Assembly (NCBI GenBank): GCA_035048495.1
Contig: CM068552.1
Coordinates: forward strand, 29,824,154 to 29,888,153
Length of the DNA stretch: 64,000 nucleotides
Reading direction: 5' to 3'
DNA from: Euptelea pleiosperma
Taxonomy: Eukaryota > Streptophyta > Magnoliopsida > Ranunculales > Eupteleaceae
Both the position numbers and the translations under genes were made by a program. Of the stretch, positions 55,494 through 64,000 are shown in pieces (within the stretch, counting starts at the first letter, position 1; every line of letters starts with the position of its first letter). The notes under the pieces were generated by a model. That model was given only the letters and a program-made list of their open reading frames with translations. It was not told where the DNA came from and searched no databases.

Positions 55494-55732
55494 AATGAGA
55501 GGGATGCTTGTGCTTGTTAGGAATTGTGGCTTCTAGCTCACTTTTCAACTAGTTGGTGCTGTGATATAAGAAAACAAAAGAAAAGGGTAACTTCAACCCA
55601 TGCTAGGCATCTAAGCATCACTCCCTGCGTAGTTGTATGGAGCATATCTCCACTAGATCTTTTCTTGATCTCCCCCACAATTAAAGCCAAAAGATATACT
55701 TCATTTTAAAGGGTCGACGTGTATACCTGAGA

Positions 55733-56085
55733 TCTTTCCAAATGCGGAAGCTCATTTTTGTTACTTACAGCTGCCATCTGGGCCCACAGCCCACTGACTG
55801 CATGGATGTTTAGCCCACCCCTTAGTAGACATTAATACCAAAAATCATCTTGTTTGATGATTTTTAGCCGTTGGTTTTAGCACTCAAATCAATGGTTGAA
55901 TTTAACGGCTATAAGTACGCCTTAAAAAGTACTAAAATCTAATGGTTAAAGATTACCGATCAGCGTTATTTTTGGTGTGTATATCCACCAAGGGGTGGGA
56001 TAAACATCCATGCGGTCCGTGAGCCCATATGACAGCTGTGAGTAACAGAAATCGTGCTTCCGCATTTGAAAAAGTTTCAAGCAAA
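55733..56085. mobile_element. foldback MITE
   Basis: CTTTCCAAATGCGGAAGC at the left pairs with GCTTCCGCATTTGAAAAAG at the right; TTGTTACTTACAGCTG pairs with CAGCTGTGAGTAACAG. It is related to the other foldback elements in the inner phrases (GGATGTTTAGCCCACCCC and its complement). Confidence 0.6.
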
Positions 56086-56174
56086 ACTTTTTACATCTTT
56101 TTCCTAATTTAAATTAAAACTTATCATGACCCCCACATAATCATTGTTTATTCCAATGTTTATAAACCTAAGGG

Positions 56175-56490
56175 TAAGACTTCGATGACAGGGCACAATC
56201 TGAGCCGCGTGGCACACTCTTAGAGGACTCTGACCGTATGGATGTTTTTCCAATACCTAGGTAGACCTACAAATAAAAAATAAGCTTGATTAGTGATTTA
56301 ACACCTTTAGATCTTTGTACCTAAAATAATGGTCAATAATGCTGAAATTCACATGGTTAAAATCAACCCATTAAATTAATTCCAATCCAATGCCTAGAAA
56401 TCAGTAATCAGACTGATTTTTGGTTTGTAGGTCCACCTAGGGATTGGCCAAACATCCATGCGGTCAGAATCATTTAAGCTTATGTGCTCC
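56175..56490. mobile_element. foldback MITE, right arm truncated
   Basis: Left arm GCCGCGTGGCACACTCTTAG...GACCGTATGGATGTTT and right arm CCAAACATCCATGCGGTCAG, after which family similarity stops. Confidence 0.5.
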
Positions 56491-56678
56491 TTCGTCCACA
56501 TAATTTAAGGTTACCCTTTGACTTGGAATCAGACTTCTCCCAACCATCCACTTACGGTCAGTGCTTATTTCATCCCATGGGTATGCCCCAAGAACAAGTC
56601 TTTCCAAGCCTTCTTTTTTTTTTTTTCTTGATATTTTCCTTGTAAAAGCCAGATTGGTGCACGACAGTCAGTCACGTG

Positions 56679-56845
56679 GGTGGCCCGTGCCCAAGGCACT
56701 ATCCGACAAAGCATTTGTCAAAATCGATGTGAGTGACTCAGATCCACCGTCCAGTTGGGAGTAAGATATCTCGGCCCTTCTTTATCGAATCCTATAAGAG
56801 GGGATATAAGTGGGGAGACAACCTCTGTCACTTGTTATATGTATG
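56679..56845 (-). mobile_element. single small Helitron-like element
   Basis: GTGGGTGGCCCGTGCCCAAG... to ...GGGGAGACAACCTCTGTCAC TTGTTATAT, the same unit as in the 44968 array, inserted where the left duplication copy (about 42760) has none. Confidence 0.5.
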
Positions 56846-57010
56846 CATTGAAGATCGGTGTGAGACGATGTGGTCCAATACTTAATCCTACCTAAACAGC
56901 ATGAGGATCAAAAAAAAAAAGAAGCATGAGGATCCACTTCGGATCAAAAGAGTCGAAAAAGAGAAAATTTTGAAGCGGCGGGATTTAATGATCGCACACC
57001 ACATATACCC

Positions 57011-57351
57011 TATGTTTTAAAACTCAGCGAGTCGACTTGACTCGATCGTATTTCGAGTTGACTCGGCATACAAACTCGGATTTGCATGCCTTGCTGAGTT
57101 GAGTCGGAAACTCGACCGAGTCTTTACTGAGTCAACCATTTAAAGGCCGAGTCGACTCACAATTAAATATTCTTTTTAATTTCTAAATTTTTACTATATT
57201 TTATAATCTTTCAAAGTTTTTTTAATAAATATTAATTTTTATATATTTAATAATTAATTTAATGACTCGCCGAGTCGACTCCCGAGTCTTTGAGGTGACT
57301 CGACCCAATGGTCTTCCGAGTCAAGTCCGAGTTCCGAGTTTTAAAACATAG
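57011..57351. mobile_element. TIR element with GAGTCGACT interior
   Basis: ATGTTTTAAAACTCAGCGAG at the left pairs with TTCCGAGTTTTAAAACATA at the right; the interior is rich in GAGTCGACTC palindromes. Related to 41883-42242. Confidence 0.6.
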
Positions 57352-57853
57352 CATATACATGCATTTAGGATATGGTTGAAAAAATAATTTTTAAAAAGCA
57401 ACGATGGGTATATGAGGCGCACAGCTATTGGCGCATGATCGCCGCTTCGAAAATCTTGGCGCTTCAAAAAATATGATCAGAAGATGATGTGTCAGGTCTT
57501 GGTTGGCTCTTTTAAGTGATTGGTGACATGGTGGGTCCCCATTTAATTATTTATTATGAACTTAGGGCCTGTTTGGTACGTGAGAAAAAGAGTTCCAATG
57601 GCGAATAGTTAGCCAAACGAATATTATCTTCGTTAAAGATTTGAGCATGTCAATATTTAACAACATTTGGTACGTGTATTAGCTAGCTTACTTCATTTTC
57701 TTTCGATTTGCGTGGGTCCCACATATTAAAATAAGTCGAATATGGGTTAAGTGAGCGTGGGACCCACATATAAGGTCAAAGGATTAAAAAAAATTTATTT
57801 TTATCATTTATATATTAAAAAACTCATTTTTATTAAAAAAAGTGATTTTTCTG

Positions 57854-58104
57854 CTAGAAAACTTGTGTCACAAGATGTTGTGACGGAAGCTCACAGCATT
57901 CAATACGAGCCATGTGGCATACTATTAGAGGACGACAACCGTATGGATGTTTGGCCAATCCCTCGGTCCTGTAAATCACTAATCAAACCGAGGGACTGGC
58001 CAAACATCCATACGGTCAGCGCCCTCTGATCATGTGGCACGTGGCTCATATTGAGTGTTGTGACCGGCTTCCGTCACAACATGTTGTGACACAAGTTTTA
58101 CTAG
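57854..58104. mobile_element. compact Mutator-like foldback MITE
   Basis: CTAGAAAACTTGTGTCACAAG... pairs with ...ATGTTGTGACACAAGTTTTACTAG. Almost the whole 251 bp is two complementary arms (GACGGAAGC / GCTTCCGTC, GGATGTTTGGCC / GGCCAAACATCC) around a loop of a few tens of bases. No clear 9-bp duplication. Confidence 0.7.
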
Positions 58105-58689
58105 TGTGAAAATATTTACTCGGGAGGGAGGAGGTGATCAAATACTTTTCTGTCGCGGGGCAAATTTGCGGGCCCGACTAAATATTCGGCAAAGGTATGC
58201 AAGTAGCTTCCAAACGGGTCTGGACGATTATTAACGCGCAAATATTTTATTTTCCCGCCGCCGCGGTGGCCGAGCAAACATGCCCTCAGAGCGGCAACGT
58301 TGTTACATATTTTCATTCGTGAAATGATTGGCAGAAGAGAAAATGATTGGCAAGAGCATCTTCGGTACGCCACATTTACTACAATGACAGTGATACAGAT
58401 GGACCTCTTTTTATAGTGCAGCTTGTGTTAAGTCAATTTTATAGGAACCACTCGGAAATTCAAGGCTCCTAGTAATGCCCAATTATTTGTTTCTACATTC
58501 GATCTCTTTTGCTGTTTTGGTGGGGCCTCTCTTTTTTTCTTTTTTTTAATACGACGTGGCATTCTTACCCTTTTTCTTTCACTTTTCAGCAGGTATAATA
58601 ATATTCTAACTTTATGGGGTCGGTTATCCTTATCTCCACATATCTATGTGGAGCCCACATGGTGATGAGTAATGATTTGATCTTGATGA

Positions 58690-59420
58690 GGATGATCTCT
58701 TCACCCATGGTGGGTCCCCATTGGCTTATTTCTCATGACCTTAGGGTGGCAACGTTGTTACAAATTTTCATTCTTGGAATGACTACCACAAGACAAAATG
58801 TAGTAAAGAGTTTCAACGGCGAATCTTTTAGCCAGACGAATATTATCTTGGCTAAATATTTGTGTATATCAATATTTAGCAATGTTTGGCCGTGTATTAG
58901 TTAGTTTACTTCATTTTCTTTAAATTTGTGTGGGTCCCACATATTAAAGTAAGTCAAATATGGGTTAGGTGAGTGTGAGACCCACATGTTAGGTCACATG
59001 ATCCAATTTTACAAATGGTTTCACTTTTATTTTTATTTTTTTTTATATTAAAAAATTCATTTTTATTGAAAATAATAATTTTTCCGCGAAAAAATAAAAT
59101 TTTCCCATCAAAACTTATTTGGTGTAAAACCATTTACCCAGTATCGAGAAAATAACAAATGCGTGCCCACGGTGGCCCACAAACAGGAACAAAGAGCATT
59201 TTCGGTGCGCCACATTTAGTACAATGGCGGTTGTTGACCTAATTTTATAGTGAAACTTGTGTTAAGTCAATTTTAAAGGAGCCATTGGGAAATTGAAGGC
59301 TACAAGTATTAGATATTATAATTGCCTATGAAGGTGGTGGTAGGCAGCAATGTCAACCATGAAAAAGAGAAGCTACTAATGCCCTTGTAATTTTTGGTGG
59401 GCCTCAATATGATATGGCTT
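58690..59420. repeat. third partial copy of the duplicated segment
   Basis: CATGGTGGGTCCCCATT...TTAGGGTGGCAACGTTGTTACA...CGGTGCGCCACATTTAGTACA...GAAATTGAAGGCTACAAGTATTAG parallels 57525-58480 and 43180-43860. Non-coding. Confidence 0.6.
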
Positions 59421-59436
59421 TGCTACCACATTTTTA

Positions 59437-59800
59437 GAGTAAAACTTTTATCACAGCGTTCTGACAGATGCTTCTCTCACAATATGAAAAACACAGGCCA
59501 CATGGCACACTCTTAGTGGACGTTGACGATATGGATGTTTGGCCAGTCCCACGGTGGACCTATAAACCAAAAATCAGCCTAATTAGTGATTGACAACCTT
59601 TGGATATTTGCACCCAATTAATGTTCAATAATGCCCGAATTCTTACCGTTAAAATCAACCCATGAAAATAGGTTTATGGGTTAACCGAGGAAATGGCCAA
59701 ACATCCATACGGTCAACATCCACTAAGGGTGTGCCACGTGGCCTGTGTTTTGCATTGTGACAGAAGCATCTGTCAGAATGCTGTGATCGAAGTTTTACTC
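59437..59800. mobile_element. Mutator-like foldback MITE with perfect 9-bp target duplication
   Basis: Ends GAGTAAAACTT and AAGTTTTACTC, arms of about 100 bp, length 364 bp. The direct repeat ACATTTTTA at 59428-59436 and 59801-59809 is the 9-bp target duplication expected of Mutator-type transposition. It is the reference copy for the family in this window. Confidence 0.85.
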
Positions 59801-59809
59801 ACATTTTTA

Positions 59810-61900
59810 TACTTAATGCACTTTTTAGGTGTAATATTCTAACTTTATATCATAATCTTGACATGTCTATGTGGAGCCCACATAGAGATCATCTTCACCA
59901 TGGAGATCATCTTCACCAAAATTCATCCTGTTTAGACGTTTCTAGCCTTATAGAAAAATGGATTACAGCTAAAAGGATTTTGGATTATCCCATTTTATAG
60001 CTAAATTCCACATTTAATAGGGTTAGAATTTTCGGAACGAAAAATCAGCCCTTGAATAATTTCATGTGGGACTCATTGACACGCCTAATACCACACCATC
60101 ATATCCGTGTATCTCCTATTTATAACAGTCAAGATTCGGCTCAAGCTGAACGACATGGAATTTTTAGATTCGGTATGGATCCGAATCAGATTTGGATCAG
60201 CATGTTCAAAGTCGGGTTTGAACAGGTCCGACCCATTTCATGGTGTAGAGAGTAGAGGTTCTTCTTCCTCTAAGGGTATTAATGGGCCATGCTAGGTATG
60301 CTTAAGCCAAGCCTACAACTACTAGAATAGGCTGAAGAGCTAGTCAGGTTCTTGACGTGCCTAATAGGCCCTGCCAAAGCCTGGCCCACGAATATATCTA
60401 CACGGCCAGGCCCGGTTTGAGTCCGGCATGCTAGAACAAGTGGGATTTATAGGTAATTTCCAATTTCAAATATAAACACTAATTATTAAGTTTTAGTTAC
60501 TTTTTAGCTCTTATTATAAAAATAGTAAATTAATTGCCAACTAATTAGGACATGTGGATTTTAAAAGCTAGTGATCGAGGCTAAGTAGGGCTACATATAT
60601 AATAAAGGCCATCGGGCTTAACTTATCAGGCCCAAACTTGGCCCAATTAGCTATTGGGCTCTAAACTCAAGCCTTGGCCTAGGCCACTAGGCCTATAAAC
60701 ACGAGCCAGTTGTCCAAGGCTTTAAATCGGATCATTGAGGTGTTTGGTCGAAATTTCCTATCTAAATTCAGACCATAGGTACCACCCAATTCTTACCTGG
60801 GCAAGGCCTGCATGGGCAGTGCTGGGAATTGTCTAGGACGTGGCCTGGGTATGGCCTAGGCATTTTGCCAAACACCTGGGGATCCAAGTCAACTCATTGA
60901 GTCAACTGAGCAGACTTTAATCCTCGTCATACATGGTACATGGTGCACCCTCTCATCATAGGTCCCACCGACCCAAGGGAGGGTTTTGATCTTTATGTGG
61001 GCCCATGGGCTACCAAAAATTAGGGCTCTCACACAAAAATGTGCATATCGTGATTTCTAGCCTTTGGATCACCAATCTGGGTAGGCCCATAGACCACACA
61101 TCAATTACAATGGTGATCTATAAGTGGTCCACTACTTGATGGATTGTCCACCACTTGATGGACCCACACAACAATCAGCCACATAAGTCATTTATGTCTA
61201 ATGGATTGGTGGTTGATACACAACAATCAATTTTGCTTGGGGGGAGTCTACAAACCGATGGATATATGGTTCCCTACCATTGGGTATTTGTGGATTTCAC
61301 CCTTATATAACCATGTATTTATATACCTACAGATTTACCTACTTTCCTCACAAAAATTCAAATCATTCCGACATTCGTAGACTGGTTTAGAAGTTGAAGA
61401 ATTATGGACAGTCTATATTTTACTGTGTAACTTGAAAACTACATTTGATGGGGTTAGAAATTTCAGAATGGGCTGGTTTTTGTTGGGGTGATCTATATAT
61501 GAGGAGATCATACTCACCAAAAATCAGCCATTGATTCATCTCCTACATGGGTACGTCAAAATGGTTGTAAAAAACAGTTAAAATGCCAGTAATTGGGCCA
61601 GGGTCTGCTCCTCGATGTTTGAATCTGTTTTTGAAGCTGGAAAAAGAGTTGATGAACCTTCCGCAGTGTCGGAGTGATCGAACGGTCTACACTAAGGTCT
61701 AAACAAAGGAAAGAGTTGTAACAAGCAAGACTACAGACCGGCTATAATCATGACTAGGGCGACATCCTAGTCACTATGGACGTATTTGCCCAATTGACAC
61801 TCGTATTCTATTTAATTTATTTGTTTATTCTTTTTTTTTTTTTTTCGGTGCATCAGAATCCGATTACACTTGATTGTATTCAATCGGCCTCCTCCTCCTC
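59810..61900. other. non-coding stretch with a GGCC-rich patch
   Basis: No gene recognised. About 60280-60720 repeats words such as AGGCCCAGCC, GGGCCTT and TAGGCC; a similar patch occurs at 63220-63400. These look like decayed copies of one low-complexity repeat. The rest has no termini or domains that I can name. Confidence 0.4.
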
Positions 61901-63190
61901 CTCCTCAACGTCAACCAAAGGATGTGCTAAACGCCCATGCGGTCAGTGGGCCCATCTGCCAAAGATCGCAAATTCGGTACTAAATTCAATGGCAAAAATT
62001 CATCAAACAAGCTGATTTTTGGTATGAATGTCAACCAAAGGATGGGCGAAACATCCATGCGGTCAGGGGGCCCATCTGCCAAAGATCGCCTTGGCCCCCC
62101 GCCCCCCTTTGAAAAAATCCTGGCTCCGCCACTTAGGGCCACCCTAACTATGAGCCAAGTGGCTCACTCTAAGTTATCACTGATCGTGAGGAGGTTGCTC
62201 CGACACCTAGGTGGATCTATCCACACCAACAACCATACGTTGATGAACACTAACCGTTGGATGGAGTCTTTTCCATGGGTTGATCGAGATGGCAACGTTG
62301 CTAGCTGACCTAGAGGTCACAACTGAGAGTGTGACTTGCCCAATTTGGCAGGGCCGTCTTGATACAATTTGAAGCCTAAAGCGAAAAGTCTATATAAGGC
62401 CTCTCGTGGCCCTACATAGATCATTTTTTGGGCCCTGCATGAATGTTCAGCCCACCTATTGGTCGATAAACACACTAAAAATCAGTTTGATTGATGATTT
62501 CTAGCCATTGGATTCACTACCCAAAAAACATGCTTGAATCCAACCGATAGAATCATGTCCTAAAAAGTACTAAAATCTATAGCTAGCGATAATCAATCAG
62601 GTTGATTTTTGGTCTGTATATCCAATAAGGGGTGGGCTAAATATCCATGTGGTTAGTGGGACCTGGGCCAGGGGGCCTTCTCTCGCGAAGGGGCCTTGGG
62701 CGACCGCCTTAATGGCCTTAAGGTAGCGCCGGCCCTGCAACTTGGTGCCTGTAAACCAAAAAAATCATATAAGAGTTCAAGATCGGAAAAAAGGTTTCCG
62801 CCCCATAACATGTTCTAACGTTTAAAGGTGGGTCCCACAACCATTTAGTGAGCCCACCAAAACTACGATCACTCTGCTGAACATACGAACGGAAACTCTG
62901 TTTTGTTTTCCAAAACAGAGCTCCAACGACCACCACCAAGACAAGACGAGAATGGAGGACTCACCCATGGATTTGGAGTTTTCTTCTTGGGTTGATTCTA
63001 ACTGTAGGAGGCTTGAGCATGATATTCCAACACCAGGTGAATCCAACGGCTATAATCATGTCTTAAAAAGTACTCAAATCTAATGGTTAGAGATTACCAA
63101 TCAAGGTGACTTTTTGGTATGTATATCCATCAAGATGTGGGCTAAACAACTATGGGGTTAGTGGGCCCAGATGGCAGTGGTGAGTAACAA
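61901..63190. repeat. degenerate foldback-MITE arms and a hAT-like end
   Basis: Arms of the foldback family recur singly (about 61925-62060 duplicated as GTCAACCAAAGGATG.GC; 62145-62300; 62440-62660; 62960-63200), including ACATCCATG(C/T)GGT and its complement. GGCTCCGCCACT near 62124 resembles a hAT-type end. No complete element could be delimited. Confidence 0.4.
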
Positions 63191-63825
63191 AAATCGTGCG
63201 TGCTTAATGTGAGCATGGCAATTTGGCCTGTCGGGCCGGGCCAGCAACTCAGGCCGAGCCGACCAAGCCTGCAAGCAATGTAGGCTGAGCTGCGGGCTGG
63301 GCTTCACAAAAAGTAAAAACACAGGCCCAGCCCATGGCCTGGTCTATGGTCGGACCGACTGGCTTGGTCACGGGCCGAGCTACGGGTTTATAAGCTTGGA
63401 TTCAGGCTTGTCTTCTGCGAGAGGAGCCAACCTTTGTCGAGGATGAAAATTTGACCCATCAGTTTGATCTCATTGTATACATCAATCTACTCATCCAATA
63501 TGGTTTGAAAACGGAAGAAAACGGGGCCATCTGGATGTACTGGACCTACAGCGGGCTTTTCATTAAACATGGCAGTTCAGGGGCCATACGCCCCCTCAAC
63601 ATCTCACATGGCAAGTTTCAGCCTTGTAGCATTTAGCCACGGGGTGTCAACCAATTGGGTATGGAGTATTAGCCTACCCAGGGATGATCTGATCATAATA
63701 AAGGACTGAAGTTGGACCCAAAAATCAAGTACTCGCGTATTAGTTCTATACAAATTACAGTAAGTGGTGGACTATAACCTTATAACAACACCACCTATAA
63801 AAAAAAATTATAACAATAACGTCAT
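63191..63825. other. non-coding stretch
   Basis: Begins with the GGCC-rich patch (63220-63400). No gene recognised. Confidence 0.35.
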
Positions 63826-63829
63826 GTTA

Positions 63830-64000
63830 TGACTGTTAGCCACGTGGCACACTCTTAGAGGGCACTGACCGTATCGATGTTTGGCCAGTAGTCCCTCGGT
63901 GGACCTGCAAACCCAAAAACAGCCTGATTTGTAATTTACAACCTCTGGATCTTTGCACTCAAATAACGCTCAATAATGCTCAATTCCCACGGCCACGGTT
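63830..64000. mobile_element. foldback MITE cut by the window end
   Basis: Left arm GCCACGTGGCACACTCTTAG...GATGTTTGGCCAGT, with the usual inner phrase GATCTTTGCACTCAAATAA. The right arm lies outside the window. Confidence 0.5.

Larger units (their letters stand above)
54966..58580. repeat. right copy of the direct segmental duplication
   Basis: Counterpart of 41430-44690, same orientation. It includes the promoter/first-exon-like block (about 54995-55640, minus; donor GCTCGAG|GTGAGTTATC near 55020). That block is interrupted here by a GA microsatellite (55155-55182) and a CGTTATAACGG element. A third partial copy of the end of the unit follows at 58690-59420. Confidence 0.65.

Noticed and set aside
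38567..64000. Search for an intact protein-coding gene in the right 25 kb
   Set aside because: Only transposon protein remnants (Tat pol) and short non-conserved frames were found; none has family motifs or a plausible exon chain.
1..64000. tRNA, rRNA, CRISPR arrays and bacterial-type operon signals
   Set aside because: No cloverleaf-like gene, rRNA motif or regularly spaced identical repeats with unique spacers was recognised; the tandem repeats present are satellites and element arrays.

Overview
The window is nuclear DNA of a flowering plant. The two intact genes are plant-type: a chloroplast-targeted mitoferrin-like carrier, and a WDR44/DGR2-like WD40 gene with short GT-AG introns. The rest is AT-rich DNA packed with plant transposons (Tekay-like and Tat-like Ty3/Gypsy, Ty1/Copia, L1-type LINE, Mutator-, PIF/Harbinger- and Helitron-type elements). 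The species cannot be named from sequence alone. No rRNA, tRNA, CRISPR array or bacterial-type operon was seen.

Layout. 1-3640: non-coding, with one 5'-truncated LINE insertion flanked by a 13-bp target duplication. 3642-4850 (-): intronless mitoferrin-like carrier with a TATA box. 5297-7355: candidate Helitron. 7548-8093: AT-rich TIR element. 9202-9981 (+): plant mobile domain (MAIN-like) pseudogene with three in-frame stops. 10717-29640: one decayed Copia element whose gag is split at about 11510/28104 by roughly 16.6 kb of nested insertions. These are a PIF-like DNA element carrying a fragment of the plastid ribosomal protein L27 gene (11740-13408), a 2.5-kb TG...CA repeat split by a non-autonomous Tekay-like LTR element (14821-19098), a tandem array of about 130-bp units split by a coding-free minus-strand Gypsy-type element (19944-25073), and a full 2.5-kb repeat (25246-27721). 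29950-31300: LINE endonuclease remnant. 31951-36238 (-): WD40 gene in seven coding exons (693 aa), with a leader that probably reaches about 38240, where its putative TATA box lies inside a foldback MITE.

38227-64000 holds no intact gene. It contains Mutator-like foldback MITEs (one with a perfect 9-bp target duplication), a TIR family rich in CGTTATAACGG, arrays of very small Helitron-like elements, a second full copy of the 2.5-kb repeat, and a decayed Tat-type Ty3/Gypsy pol gene on the minus strand (53990-51307) broken open by a cluster of small elements. A direct duplication links about 41430-44690 with 54966-58580. Both copies contain a promoter/first-exon-like block and carry mostly different transposon insertions.

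The two genes are separate housekeeping-type loci. Apart from the possible MITE-derived core promoter of the WD40 gene, nothing suggests a shared pathway.
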